Source of the DNA: Allobosea sp. AAP35 | GTDB taxonomy: Bacteria > Pseudomonadota > Alphaproteobacteria > Rhizobiales > Beijerinckiaceae | NCBI RefSeq assembly: GCF_001295925.1 | Contig: NZ_LJHQ01000017.1 | Location: forward strand, 49,978-113,977 | Length of the DNA stretch: 64,000 nucleotides | Reading direction: 5' to 3' | Shown here: one piece after another, positions 18,531 through 26,833 of the stretch | Numbering within the stretch: the stretch's first letter is position 1 | How the letters are laid out: each line of letters starts with the position of its first letter | Made by a program: the position numbers and the translations under genes | The notes under the pieces: model-generated | What the model saw: only the letters and a program-made list of their open reading frames with translations | Databases searched by the model: none | What the model was told of the DNA's origin: nothing

Positions 18531-18983
18531 TCACTGACCGCTGGCGGCTTTGGCGAGGCCGGCGAGCGCGCCGGCCATTGCGGTCAGCGGCTCGTCCTGT
18601 CCGGTGATCCGATAACGCTCCTTCAACGCCGATGGCGGCGTATAGCCGATCATGACCTTCCCGCTCCCGTCCTGCCAGACCAGCATCTTCATCGGTAGTT
18701 CGATCGCGACCGATGGCTGGGCCAGCATCAACGGCGTGCCGAGGCGCGGATTGCCGAACATGATGACCTCGGTCGGCGGCATCTCGAGCCCGGCGGCCTT
18801 GGCTGCGGCGGCGTGGTCGATCCGCGCGGCGATGCGGATGCCGCGCTTCTCGAGTTCGGCCGCCAGTCGGTCCGAGGTCTCCTTCACGGCAAACCGGCTC
18901 TCGACCGTAGCAAGGTTCTGGGACAGCGCCGTCGCGCTCGTCAGCAGCAGGGCGGCGAGACTCATGGCCAATGCGCGTGTCAT
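18531..18983 (-). CDS. DUF302 domain-containing exported protein
   Basis: 150 residues: signal peptide 1-21 (ALAMSLAALLLTSATALS), then a DUF302 fold with the family marks SRFAVKETSDRLAAELEKRGI, ARIDHAAAAKAAGLEMPPTEVIMFGNPRLGTPLM and AIELPMKMLVWQDGSGKVMIGY. DUF302 proteins are small periplasmic or cytoplasmic proteins related to the CcdB-like/TBP fold, often near redox or sulphur genes; their role is not established. It lies 31 bases after the radical SAM gene on the same strand and probably shares its sigma-type promoter at 19993-20018. Confidence 0.88.
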   Translation of the reverse strand: MTRALAMSLAALLLTSATALSQNLATVESRFAVKETSDRLAAELEKRGIRIAARIDHAAAAKAAGLEMPPTEVIMFGNPRLGTPLMLAQPSVAIELPMKMLVWQDGSGKVMIGYTPPSALKERYRITGQDEPLTAMAGALAGLAKAASGQ

Positions 18984-19014
18984 CTGGTGAACTCCGGCTG
19001 CGAGGTTTGGGGGA

Positions 19015-19962
19015 TCAGGACTTCTTCACGCCGCAGGCCGCGCCGCCAAGGACACAGAACGTGGCGCAAGAGCGATGGTTCAGCGGAACCGGGACATCCG
19101 CCTGCTTCAGCGTGCGGCCAAGCTCGAACCGCTCGTCATAGGCGATCAGGGTGCAGGCGACGACCGCCGGCGCATCGGCGCCCTTGCGCCGCACGACCAT
19201 GCGCGATGTCGCGCACATGACGTCGTCCGGGCTTTTGTCGAGGATGCCCCAGCACGCCTCGGTGATCTCCGGCGGATTGCCGTCGGGGGTCATCTCCGGA
19301 AAGATCACCAGCTGGACCGGGTCGTCGCAGTCGACCGCGATCGCCTCGCGATCGAACAGCTCGCGATAACCTGCGCGTGCGACCGCCTCCGGCTCTCCAT
19401 CCAGATGCCGACCGGCGATCTCGATCTGGAATCCTTCCCGTGACAGGAAGCGCAAGCCCTCCATCGCCTTGGCAAAGGAGCGCGCGCCCCGCTCCGCGTC
19501 GTGGATGGCGGCATGATGGCTGTCGAGGGACACGCGAAAGCGCAGCAACCCGCCATGGGCCTCGCGCAGCCGCCTGAGCTGCTCCTGGTGCCGCATCATC
19601 GGCCGCATCGCATTGGTGAGCACGAGCGTCTCGAACCCGCGCTCCAGCGTCTCCGTCAGGATCGCGATCATGTCGCGGTTCATGAACGGCTCGCCGCCGG
19701 TGAAGCCGATCATCCGGACCGGCAGCCGCTCGGCCCGCACTTCATCGAGATAGGTCGTGACATCGGCGAGCGAGAGGTAGACCAGCCGGTCGTTGCTGGG
19801 GGAGCTCTCGATGTAACAGTTCTGGCAGGTGATGTTGCACAGCGTGCCCGTATTGAACCAGAGCGTCTCCAACCGCTTGAGATCGACGCTCGCGCGACGC
19901 TCGCCCTTGGCGGTCCGCACAGGATCGACAAACTTGGCCGGCATGAAGGTTGGCGCGTTCAC
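19015..19962 (-). CDS. Radical SAM protein of unknown reaction
   Basis: 315 residues from a GTG at 19962, which has GGAG eight bases upstream; an ATG lies six codons in. The [4Fe-4S] binding motif is CNITCQNC (C42, C46, C49), followed by the glycine-rich MIGFTGGEPFMNRDM that contacts S-adenosylmethionine. A cysteine-rich C-terminus (SCATFCVLGGAACG) and internal CWGILD and VMCATSRM could bind a second cluster. It resembles MoaA/PqqE-like twitch proteins in outline but is not the ArsS type expected next to TIGR04282/TIGR04283 enzymes. A GTAACG-N16-CGTA promoter precedes it. Substrate unknown. Confidence 0.85.
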   Translation of the reverse strand: MNAPTFMPAKFVDPVRTAKGERRASVDLKRLETLWFNTGTLCNITCQNCYIESSPSNDRLVYLSLADVTTYLDEVRAERLPVRMIGFTGGEPFMNRDMIAILTETLERGFETLVLTNAMRPMMRHQEQLRRLREAHGGLLRFRVSLDSHHAAIHDAERGARSFAKAMEGLRFLSREGFQIEIAGRHLDGEPEAVARAGYRELFDREAIAVDCDDPVQLVIFPEMTPDGNPPEITEACWGILDKSPDDVMCATSRMVVRRKGADAPAVVACTLIAYDERFELGRTLKQADVPVPLNHRSCATFCVLGGAACGVKKS

Positions 19963-19992
19963 ATCTGGGCTCCGACGGTATTCATGTGCAGA

Positions 19993-20018
19993 TACGCGCG
20001 AGGCGACCACTTCGTTAC
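19993..20018 (-). promoter_or_regulatory. Putative ECF (SigF-type) promoter for radical SAM-DUF302 operon
   Basis: Minus-strand GTAACG, exactly 16 bases, then CGTA; the element ends about 31 bases before the GTG start. It is one of nine sites of this form in the cluster. Confidence 0.7.
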
Positions 20019-20151
20019 GTCGGTCCCGAACTTTTTGTCGTGACGCTCGGCGCGCAGCGCATCGGCAGGGGCAGAAAGCTGGCCGACCGGCTCGCCCGGC
20101 CCCACACGCCCGGATCACGCAAAGCTGCTTTGCGGCTTGGCGCAGCCGCTT

Positions 20152-20177
20152 GTAACGAAACAGCAGCCCGGCCCGAA
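20152..20177 (+). promoter_or_regulatory. Putative autoregulatory ECF (SigF-type) promoter
   Basis: GTAACG, 16 bases, CGAA. This matches the Caulobacter SigF promoter pattern (GTAACC-N16-CGAA) except the last -35 base. The -10 element overlaps the first possible ATG (20177) of the sigma gene, so the transcript must start after it. Confidence 0.75.
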
Positions 20178-20191
20178 TGAATGGATGCGGC

Positions 20192-20758
20192 GTGCACGAA
20201 CGCAAGCCAGAACGCGAAGACGAATGGAGCCGCCTGATGCGACTGGCGCTCGATGGCGATCAGATCGCCTACAAAGCGTTGTTGGCCGCCCTTGTTCCGC
20301 ATGTGCGCGGGAGGGTGCGGCATGTTCTGGCGCGCTCGGGACGCGGACAGGCGGAGGTCGAGGACATCGTTCAGGAGACGCTTCTCGCCGTGCATCTGAA
20401 GCGCGCGACCTGGGACCGGTCGATGCCGCTGACGCCCTGGCTGAATGCTGTGACGCGTCACAAGACGATCGACCTCCTGCGCCGCATGGGCGCGCGCGGC
20501 GAGGTCGATCTCGACGACGCCGTCGAGACCCTCGCCGCGCCTGACGGCGGCGGCGAGAGCCAACTCGATGTGCAGCGCATGCTGTCGGCACTCGATGGGC
20601 GCAAGCGTCAGATCGTGGAGCAGGTGTCGCTCGCCGGGCGGAGCGCCGCGGAGGTCGGCGGTCAACTCGGCATGAGCGAGGGAGCGGTGCGGGTCGCGCT
20701 GCATCGGGCCTTGAAACAGCTGGGCCGGACCTTCAAGGGGAGAGCCGATGCGGACTGA
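20192..20758 (+). CDS. ECF sigma factor (SigF-like, NrsF-controlled)
   Basis: About 188 residues. Sigma region 2 covers residues 8-80 of the longer frame and beyond (EWSRLMRLALDGDQIAYKALLAALVPHVRGRV, VEDIVQETLLAVHLKR, PWLNAVTRHKTIDLLRR). Region 4 is LDGRKRQIVEQVSLAGRSAAEVGGQLGMSEGAVRVALHRALKQL. The longest frame starts at ATG 20177, but the predicted promoter -10 covers that codon, so the GTG at 20192 (VHERKPERED) is preferred; ATG 20237 with GGAG upstream is a further option. It overlaps the NrsF-type anti-sigma gene by 11 bases. The pair should respond to a stress signal sensed at the membrane and direct the GTAACG-type promoters around it. Confidence 0.88.
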   Translation: MHERKPEREDEWSRLMRLALDGDQIAYKALLAALVPHVRGRVRHVLARSGRGQAEVEDIVQETLLAVHLKRATWDRSMPLTPWLNAVTRHKTIDLLRRMGARGEVDLDDAVETLAAPDGGGESQLDVQRMLSALDGRKRQIVEQVSLAGRSAAEVGGQLGMSEGAVRVALHRALKQLGRTFKGRADAD

Positions 20759-21383
20759 CGACATCATCGACGTGCTGGTCCAGGATCTGCCGAACCAGCC
20801 GAAGCCCGTCAGCACGATCCTGCTGCGCTGGTGGCCGGCCGCGGCCACGCTCGCAGGCGCCGGCTTCCTTGTGATCATGGGCGTGCGCCCCGATCTCGTT
20901 GCGGCGGGCCTGGCGCCGACCCTGTTGAAGCTGATGCTCGGCGCGCTGATCGCCCTGACGGCCATCGCGGGCGCGCTCGATCTCTCGCGGCCGGAGGTGC
21001 AGGCTTCGATAGCCTCGAAATGGCTCCTCGCCGTCGCAGCGTTCCTCGGCCTCGTCGTGGCAACCGATCTTCTGCGCCACGGTCTCGACGCCTGGTGGGC
21101 GCGGCTCTTCGGCAAGGGTATCGTGACCTGCCTCACGCTCGTCCCGTCTCTGGCGGCCCTGCCGCTGATCGCCTGCCTTACGGCGCTCCGGCGCGGGGCC
21201 ACGACCGAGCCCGTGGCCGCGGGCGCGCTGGCGGGCCTCGCCTCCGCCGGCCTCGCCATCCTCGCCTACGGCCTGTTCTGCAACGAGGACAGCCCGCTCT
21301 TCATCGCGACCTGGTACAGCCTCGCCGCCCTGATCGTCGGCCTGGCGGGCGCGGCGCTCGGCCGCGCCCTGCTCCGGTGGTGA
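20748..21383 (+). CDS. nrsF: NrsF-family (DUF1109) membrane anti-sigma factor
   Basis: 211 residues: a short cytoplasmic head (1-25, DDIIDVLVQDLPNQPKPV) expected to hold the sigma factor, then six membrane helices. Cysteines 128 (GIVTCLT) and 178 (YGLFCNEDSPLF) lie where NrsF of Caulobacter has the two cysteines (131 and 181) required for derepression by chromate and cadmium; Cys143 is extra. The motif FCNEDSPLFIATWY is the family signature. Translationally coupled to the sigma gene. A metal or oxidant signal is inferred from the family. Confidence 0.9.
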   Translation: MRTDDIIDVLVQDLPNQPKPVSTILLRWWPAAATLAGAGFLVIMGVRPDLVAAGLAPTLLKLMLGALIALTAIAGALDLSRPEVQASIASKWLLAVAAFLGLVVATDLLRHGLDAWWARLFGKGIVTCLTLVPSLAALPLIACLTALRRGATTEPVAAGALAGLASAGLAILAYGLFCNEDSPLFIATWYSLAALIVGLAGAALGRALLRW

Positions 21384-21459
21384 TGCGCAGTCCTGCTGTC
21401 TCGACCCTTGCCACGGAGCCGGACATGACGGCGCGGCGGGAGCGATGCTCCGGCGAGGG

Positions 21460-22593
21460 TCAGCGCCGGAACGTTGAAAAGCGCTGCATGAAGCGTCTGT
21501 CGATCCAGTCCTTCCAGCGCCAGACCCACCGGCCTTCGACCGCAAACCAGCCGCCACGGCCGGCGATGGCGGACCCGTCGCCCGTCATCAGGATCGTCAG
21601 ATAGTTCCGGTCCGGCCGATGTGGCGCCAGCGCCTCGCCGCGCGCCCTGCGGCGCAGGTTGCCGGTGAGCGCCGCACCCTGCCGGACGGCGAAGACACCA
21701 GCCTTCGGCGTCGGATCCTCGGCCACGGTCGCGCAGTCACCGACAGCGAAGACCGCGGGATCGTCGATGCAGGTCAAAGACCGCGTCGTCTGTACGAAAC
21801 CATGACGGTCTGTGGGAAGCCCGGTCGTGGCCAGCCAGGACGGAGCACGCGCCGCAGTGGACACGAGCACCGCATCGGCTGTGACGAAGCGCTTGTCCTG
21901 CGCCCGCAGACCTTGCGCATTGATCTCGACGACGCGGAAATCGTCCAGCAAGGTCACGCCATGACCGGCCAGTGCGGCTCTGGCCCGCCGGCGCACGCCG
22001 TCATTGAGCGTGGCGACGAGACCGTTGCTCGCGGCAAGGCCGATCCAGAACGGCCGGCCCATCGGATCGAGCCCCTTCAGCCGCGCCTTCAACGCCAGCG
22101 CAAGCTCCACCCCGGCTGCGCCCCCGCCGACCAGGACGATGCGACGCGGGCCGTCAGGCCTGGCGGCCGCCTCCAGAAGCGTGTCCAGACGCGAAAGGAA
22201 GCTGCTGATGGGCTTGACCGGAATGCTGTGCTGCTCGGCGCCGACGATGCCCGACAGATCGGGCGTGATGCCGACATTGAGCGAAAGCGTATCGTAGGGG
22301 AGGCTGTCACCGTCCTCCGTGGTCAGCGTCCGCCGGGTGCGATCGATCGCGGCCGCGGCGGACCGGACCAGCGTCACGCCGCAGACCTCGGCCAGCCGGC
22401 CGAGATCGATATGCATCTCGGCATGGCTGTAGAGCCCGGCCACATGACCGGGCAGCATGCCCGAATAGGGCGTCAGCAACCGATCGGTCACCAGCGTGAT
22501 CGCCATGCCGGGCTCGGGTCGTTGCGCCAGCGCGCGGATCACCTGCACATGGGCATGCCCCCCGCCGACCAGAACGAGCCGGTGGCCGGTCAT
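21460..22593 (-). CDS. FAD-dependent pyridine-nucleotide oxidoreductase (SelD-associated NDH-2-like domain)
   Basis: 377 residues. The N-terminal FAD fold begins LVLVGGGHAHVQVIRAL; GGGHAHV is the signature of the oxidoreductase domain often fused to selenide water dikinase (SelD) and also found alone. YSGMLPGHVAGLYS is another mark of this group. The NAD(P) site is RIVLVGGGAAGVELALAL, and FAVGDCATV closes the FAD site. No SelD domain follows and no selenium genes are visible. The ATG at 22593 overlaps the stop of the TIGR04282 gene (ATGA). The C-terminal WVWRWKDWIDRRFMQRF is typical of the family. Electron acceptor unknown. Confidence 0.87.
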   Translation of the reverse strand: MTGHRLVLVGGGHAHVQVIRALAQRPEPGMAITLVTDRLLTPYSGMLPGHVAGLYSHAEMHIDLGRLAEVCGVTLVRSAAAAIDRTRRTLTTEDGDSLPYDTLSLNVGITPDLSGIVGAEQHSIPVKPISSFLSRLDTLLEAAARPDGPRRIVLVGGGAAGVELALALKARLKGLDPMGRPFWIGLAASNGLVATLNDGVRRRARAALAGHGVTLLDDFRVVEINAQGLRAQDKRFVTADAVLVSTAARAPSWLATTGLPTDRHGFVQTTRSLTCIDDPAVFAVGDCATVAEDPTPKAGVFAVRQGAALTGNLRRRARGEALAPHRPDRNYLTILMTGDGSAIAGRGGWFAVEGRWVWRWKDWIDRRFMQRFSTFRR

Positions 22594-23294
22594 GGCCGCG
22601 CCTCCGCCATGCCGGCCAGCGCGGCGCGGGTGAACGCCGCCGCTTCGCCGTCGCTCGCCAGGCTGGCGCGCAGCCAGTCGAGATCGGCGGCCTCGTCGAT
22701 GTCGCGTTGCGGCGGCAGCATCTGCACGGTCAGACCAACGGCGTCGGCGCGGCTCAGCGTCTCGCGCAGCACGCCCGACGTGCTCCATGGCATCGATGCG
22801 AAGAGGGAGGCTGCCGCCTCCAGCGAGCGCAGGCCGATCAGGCAATAGCCGCCATCGACGCTCGGAATGAGCACGATCTGGCGCTCATCGCCCTCGCGAA
22901 GGCGGCGCGCGGAGGCGGCGATGACCTCGCCGGTGATCAGCGGAACATCCGCGCCCATGATGATCGCGCCACCGGGGCAGCGCTGCAGCAGCCGTGCGAG
23001 GACATCGTGCATCGTCGCACCGAGATCGCCGGCGTCGGCAAACTCCAGGGGCCATCCTGGCCCGAGGATCGCACCGATCTCGGACGCGGCGTCGGTCGGG
23101 CGAAAAAACGCCGCGCGGTCGAGCCGCTGCAGGTGGGCCGCCGCGACGGCGGCGGCGGCGCAATCCTCGAGGAAGGCGTGCGCCAGGCGCGCCGCCCTGT
23201 CGGGGCCAATGGCCGCGGCCAGCCGGGTCTTGGCCGCCCCGGGGCGTGGCGGCTTGCACATCAGGCCGAAGCCGATCGGCGCCTCGCTCAGCAT
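22590..23294 (-). CDS. TIGR04282-type nucleotidyl/glycosyltransferase-like protein
   Basis: 234 residues with a GT-A fold related to CofC/MobA. The start region GFGLMCKPPRPGAAKTRLA carries the lysine/arginine loop for nucleotide phosphates. GGAIIMGADVPLIT holds the metal-binding DxP, and IPSVDGGYCLIGL is the family core. NCBI names this family an arsenosugar biosynthesis glycosyltransferase, but arsenic methyltransferase (ArsM) and ArsS are not seen here, so that role is doubtful. The ATG at 23294 has GGGAG eight bases upstream; a GTG at 23297 precedes it. It leads a two-gene unit with the FAD oxidoreductase and has a near-consensus cluster promoter. Confidence 0.85.
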   Translation of the reverse strand: MLSEAPIGFGLMCKPPRPGAAKTRLAAAIGPDRAARLAHAFLEDCAAAAVAAAHLQRLDRAAFFRPTDAASEIGAILGPGWPLEFADAGDLGATMHDVLARLLQRCPGGAIIMGADVPLITGEVIAASARRLREGDERQIVLIPSVDGGYCLIGLRSLEAAASLFASMPWSTSGVLRETLSRADAVGLTVQMLPPQRDIDEAADLDWLRASLASDGEAAAFTRAALAGMAEARP

Positions 23295-23430
23295 CACGGC
23301 GTCTCCCGGCGCGTCGGGCGCAGGGTCTCGCGGCCAATGACCCAGAGAATCTTGCCCCCGCCCTGACCGCGCCGCCGAGCGTTCCCGAAACCTTGGAAAC
23401 CCTGATCCGGCGCCGATAATCGACAGGGAT

Positions 23431-23456
23431 TTCGCCGTCTCAGGTTCTGGCGTTGC
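23431..23456 (-). promoter_or_regulatory. Putative SigF-type promoter (one mismatch) for TIGR04282-FAD oxidoreductase unit
   Basis: Minus-strand GCAACG, 16 bases, CGAA. One base differs from the GTAACG seen at the other sites; spacing and -10 are perfect. It lies about 137 bases upstream of the start. Confidence 0.5.
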
Positions 23457-23484
23457 GTCATGGACCGGTCCGTCATCAGTGGGC

Positions 23485-24321
23485 TCAGCCGCGCGGCGCC
23501 GGGACGGGGCGGAGCCTGTTCAACGACCAGTCATAGTCGTCGTCGGCGATCCGCGACGAGCCGGTGAGGCGCTGGGCCAGCGCCGGCTCGGCATATTGGC
23601 GGAAATGCGCGATCAGCCCGGCGTCATTGCCGCCAAAATCCGCGATGAACCATTTGTAGATCGACGAGACCCGCAGCGCGCCATCGGCAAGCACCGTGAC
23701 GCCGCGCGGATGGTTGACGAAGGCGCGCGCCGCGGCGTCCAGATCGGCCTCCAGCGTCGCGGCCCGCCAGACCCGGTTCATCAGGTTCGGGCAGCCATAG
23801 GAGGCGCAGTTGACGATGTAGTGCACCCGCGGATCCTTGAAGGTCGGACGCATGATCTCGTGCTCGATCTCGTCGAGCGACAGCCGCCGGCCCTCCACGG
23901 CTACGCGCGGCTGGCGCCAGGGCCCCGTATAGGCTTTCGGATCGAGCCAGTTGTCGCTCTTGATGTCGCGGATCGAGGCGACCGGGTAGCGGTCGAGGAT
24001 GACCTTCAGCGTCACCGCATTGTAGAGGTTGCCCCAGAAGGCGAAGGCTTCGGCCCGGGCCATGGCGGAGGGCTTCAGCCGCGAAAGCTCCGTGATGTAG
24101 CCGTCCAGTGCGGTGCGGTCGGCCGAATTGGCCCGCCAGCCGGCATAGTTGACGCGGTTGACCCCGTCAGGGCTGGCGCTGACATAGCGCTTCAGGAGCC
24201 GGTCATACGCGGCGTCGGCGTCCCCCGCCTGGGCCCATACCGGGCCTGTGAGGACCATGAGGCCGAGGCCGAGCGTGGCGCGCCGGGTCAGCCCGTGAGA
24301 TCGGATGGCATCGGTCATCAT
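23485..24321 (-). CDS. DUF547 domain-containing exported protein
   Basis: 278 residues with an N-terminal RRATLGLGLMVLTGPVWAQA export signal (twin-arginine-like). The DUF547 domain (about 45-250) has the family features AFAFWGNLYNAVTLKVILDRYP, LSLDEIEHEIMRPTFKDPRVHYIVNCASYGCPNL and a conserved aromatic end SIYKWFIADFGG. The NCASxGCP cysteine/histidine set recalls a papain/transglutaminase-like fold, suggesting hydrolase or peptidase chemistry, but no activity is established. Two ATG codons are adjacent (24321, 24318); AAGGAG favours the second. A cluster promoter overlaps the end of the upstream VTT gene. Confidence 0.87.
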   Translation of the reverse strand: MMTDAIRSHGLTRRATLGLGLMVLTGPVWAQAGDADAAYDRLLKRYVSASPDGVNRVNYAGWRANSADRTALDGYITELSRLKPSAMARAEAFAFWGNLYNAVTLKVILDRYPVASIRDIKSDNWLDPKAYTGPWRQPRVAVEGRRLSLDEIEHEIMRPTFKDPRVHYIVNCASYGCPNLMNRVWRAATLEADLDAAARAFVNHPRGVTVLADGALRVSSIYKWFIADFGGNDAGLIAHFRQYAEPALAQRLTGSSRIADDDYDWSLNRLRPVPAPRG

Positions 24322-24330
24322 GGCTCTCCT

Positions 24331-24356
24331 TACGGATGGACGCTGGCGAACGTTAC
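24331..24356 (-). promoter_or_regulatory. Putative SigF-type promoter for DUF547 gene
   Basis: Minus-strand GTAACG, 16 bases, CGTA. The -35 covers the VTT gene stop. The predicted transcript start would fall almost at the DUF547 start codon, giving a near-leaderless message; this makes it less certain than the other sites. Confidence 0.45.
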
Positions 24357-25078
24357 GCCCGGGTCTGCTTTTCCCGGGCCGCGAGGCGCTTCCTGATCGG
24401 GATCGCGGCCAGCGACAGCGCGGCGAGCCCCACGAGGCCGCCGATGATCTGCGGCGTGAGGATGGAGCCGGGCGAGACTGCGCCGCCTTGGTCGAGAACC
24501 GAGCCGAGCCCCGCGCCCGCCAGCGAGAACACCGCCGTCCCCGGCATGATCCCGAAGAATGTGGTCAGCACATAGGTCGCAAGCGGCACGCCGACGAAGG
24601 CCGGCACCAGATTGACCAGGAAGAACGGGAACAGCGGCACCAGCCTCAGCACGAGCAGATAGGAGGCGGCATTCTGGCGGATGCCCTCCGCAAGCCTGGC
24701 GGCCGGCGCCCCGAACCGGTCGAGCGCATTCGCGCCGAAGAGGGTCTTGGCGAACAGGAAGATCAGCGTCGCCCCGATCGTGGCACCGATCACGGTCAGC
24801 AGCGTGCCGAACACCGCTCCGAACAGAAACCCTCCCGACAGCGTCAGGAAGACCGCGCCCGGCATCGAGAAGCCGACGGCGGCGACATAGACGGCGATGT
24901 AGGCGAGCGCCGCGATCAGGCGGTTCGCCTCGACCCAGCTCGTCAGCGTCACGCGATGGGTCTTGAGCGTGTCCAGCGAGAGATAGCTCGCAACCCCGGT
25001 CTGCCGGACAATGAGGATGAGGGCGAGAGCGGCCAGGACGAGCCAGAGGCGCCGGTCGGTGAGAAGGCGGGTCAGCAT
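24353..25078 (-). CDS. TVP38/TMEM64 (VTT, DedA-like) membrane protein
   Basis: 241 residues, about six membrane segments. The VTT domain shows AYIAVYVAAVGFSMPGAVFLTLSGGFLFGAVFGTLLTVIGATIGATLIFLFAK and the re-entrant-loop signature RLVPLFPFFLVNLVPAFVGVPLATYVLTTFFGIMPG. Members of this superfamily act as lipid scramblases or small-solute transporters; the exact role here is unknown. The ATG at 25078 lies 17 bases after the FAD oxidoreductase stop, so the two are co-transcribed. The pairing of a mercuric-reductase-like enzyme with a TVP38 protein recurs in many bacteria. Confidence 0.88.
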   Translation of the reverse strand: MLTRLLTDRRLWLVLAALALILIVRQTGVASYLSLDTLKTHRVTLTSWVEANRLIAALAYIAVYVAAVGFSMPGAVFLTLSGGFLFGAVFGTLLTVIGATIGATLIFLFAKTLFGANALDRFGAPAARLAEGIRQNAASYLLVLRLVPLFPFFLVNLVPAFVGVPLATYVLTTFFGIMPGTAVFSLAGAGLGSVLDQGGAVSPGSILTPQIIGGLVGLAALSLAAIPIRKRLAAREKQTRA

Positions 25079-25094
25079 GGGCTGTCTCTCCGGA

Positions 25095-26573
25095 TCAGCG
25101 CAGGAAACGCTGGACGAAACCGACGATGCGGCGCGTGGTGGAGCCGAAGAGCTTCGGCGTGTAGTAGCTGCCGGCGGCGCGCTTCGAGATCTCCGACAGC
25201 GTCGGATAGGGCAGCACGGTGCTCGCCACGGCCCCGATCCGGAGGCGTGACGAGATGGCCAGGGCCCAGGTGCCGATCAGCTCGCCCGCGCGCGGCCCCA
25301 CGATCGTAGCGCCGAGGATCCGGCCCTTGCGACCCAGCACGACCTTGGCCAGCCCCTCGATCGCACGCTCCGCCTGGGCCCGGTCGTTGACCGCGAAGGA
25401 CCAGCTCAGGATCTGGACGTCATGGCCGCCCTTGCGCGCATCCGCCTCGGTGAGGCCGGCATGGGCGAGTTCCGGATCGGCGTAGGTCACCCAGGGCAAG
25501 GCCGTGTAGTCGACCTTGGCGGGGAGGCCGAACAGCGCGTTCCGGATGACGATGCCGGCATGATAGCCCGCGATATGGGTGAATTGCGGGCCACCCGAGA
25601 CGTCGCCGATGGCGAATATCCGGCGATTGCTGGTGAGAAGGCGCGCGTCGACCGTGATCCCCTTCGGCGTGAAGGCGACGCCGGCCGCGTCGAGGCCGAG
25701 GTTTTCGACGTTCGGGTGCCGGCCAGCCGCGACGAGCAGATGGCTGCCCGCGACGCTCCGTCCGACCGCGCTGTCGCCATCGAGCGTGACCGTCACGACC
25801 GCGCCGTCGCGTCTGACTTCGCTGATGCCGACCTTCTCGAGCAGCGTCACGCCGTCCCGGACGAGCGCGGCGCGGACGACCTCGACGGCCTCCGGCTCAT
25901 CCCTGGCGAGGATGCCGAACGTCTCGATCACCGTCACCTTCGAACCCAGGCGACGGAAGGACTGCGCCATCTCGATCCCGATGGGTCCGCCACCGACGAC
26001 GATCAGATGCTGGGGACGCTCCCGCAGCTCGAAGACGCTCTCATTGGTGAGATAGCCGGCGTCCGCAAGGCCGGGGATCGGCGGCGCAGCAGCGCGCGAG
26101 CCAGTCGCGATCACGAAGCGGCGCGCCGCGATCGTTTCCCCGCCAGCCTCGACCGTATCGCGGTCGAGGAAACGCGCCGCCGCCTTGATGACATGGACGC
26201 CGAGCTGTTCGAACCGCTCGACGCTGTCATGCGGCGCGATCGCGGCGATCACGCCATGCACATGAGCGTGAACCTCTTCGAAGCGGATCTCGGGCTCGGC
26301 GCCATGAACACCGAAGCGTTTGCCGTCACGCACGGCATGGGCGGCATGGGCCGCAGCGATCAGCGCCTTGGAGGGCACGCAGCCGGTGTTGAGGCAATCG
26401 CCGCCCATCTCGCCCTTTTCGATGAGGACGACTGAAGCGCCCATTTGCACGGCGCCGGCCGCGACCGACAGCCCGCCGGAGCCCGCACCGATGATGCAGA
26501 GATCGGCGCGCAGAACCCCGTTCTGCCGCAAGGGGCGCTTCGGCGGGAGCGAGGCAGGTGCAGGATCAGCCAT
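25095..26573 (-). CDS. FAD-containing pyridine-nucleotide disulfide oxidoreductase (mercuric-reductase-like)
   Basis: 492 residues, class I flavoprotein. FAD motif IIGAGSGGLSVAAGA (27-41), redox-active pair GGDCLNTGCVPSK (C60, C65), NAD(P) motif IVVGGGPIGIEMA, second FAD motif IFAIGDVSGGPQFTH, and dimerisation domain ending SAPTLSE-like PYPTLSEISKRAAGSYYTP. The last stretch and the absence of C-terminal vicinal cysteines separate it from true MerA and from lipoamide dehydrogenases. The natural disulfide or electron acceptor is unknown. It leads an operon with the VTT gene and has a perfect cluster promoter 42 bases upstream. Confidence 0.9.
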   Translation of the reverse strand: MADPAPASLPPKRPLRQNGVLRADLCIIGAGSGGLSVAAGAVQMGASVVLIEKGEMGGDCLNTGCVPSKALIAAAHAAHAVRDGKRFGVHGAEPEIRFEEVHAHVHGVIAAIAPHDSVERFEQLGVHVIKAAARFLDRDTVEAGGETIAARRFVIATGSRAAAPPIPGLADAGYLTNESVFELRERPQHLIVVGGGPIGIEMAQSFRRLGSKVTVIETFGILARDEPEAVEVVRAALVRDGVTLLEKVGISEVRRDGAVVTVTLDGDSAVGRSVAGSHLLVAAGRHPNVENLGLDAAGVAFTPKGITVDARLLTSNRRIFAIGDVSGGPQFTHIAGYHAGIVIRNALFGLPAKVDYTALPWVTYADPELAHAGLTEADARKGGHDVQILSWSFAVNDRAQAERAIEGLAKVVLGRKGRILGATIVGPRAGELIGTWALAISSRLRIGAVASTVLPYPTLSEISKRAAGSYYTPKLFGSTTRRIVGFVQRFLR

Positions 26574-26614
26574 GAGGATCGCTTCGGGACGGGGGCTTCA
26601 GCTCCGACAGCCTG

Positions 26615-26640
26615 TTCGCGCCGGAGTCGCGCGACGTTAC
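26615..26640 (-). promoter_or_regulatory. Putative SigF-type promoter for FAD oxidoreductase-VTT operon
   Basis: Minus-strand GTAACG, 16 bases, CGAA: a perfect match to the cluster motif, 42 bases before the ATG at 26573. Confidence 0.72.
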
Positions 26641-26751
26641 GCGGTTCACGGCTTCGTGTCGGGCCTGTCGTGATCTCGGCAGGTTGACCTGCCCCCCGCA
26701 CTTGCTGGATCAGGGGGACGCAGCAAGTCCTATCAACGCCCCACAAGCGTT

Positions 26752-26777
26752 GTAACGAGACGATGCGCGGCGTCGAA
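26752..26777 (+). promoter_or_regulatory. Putative SigF-type promoter for TIGR04283-like gene
   Basis: GTAACG, 16 bases, CGAA on the plus strand, 57 bases before the ATG at 26834. It is divergent from the site at 26615-26640. Confidence 0.72.
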
Positions 26778-26833
26778 ATCACAAAGGGCCCTCGACGGGC
26801 CTCGCGGCCATCGACATGGGATGCGGGTTTATC

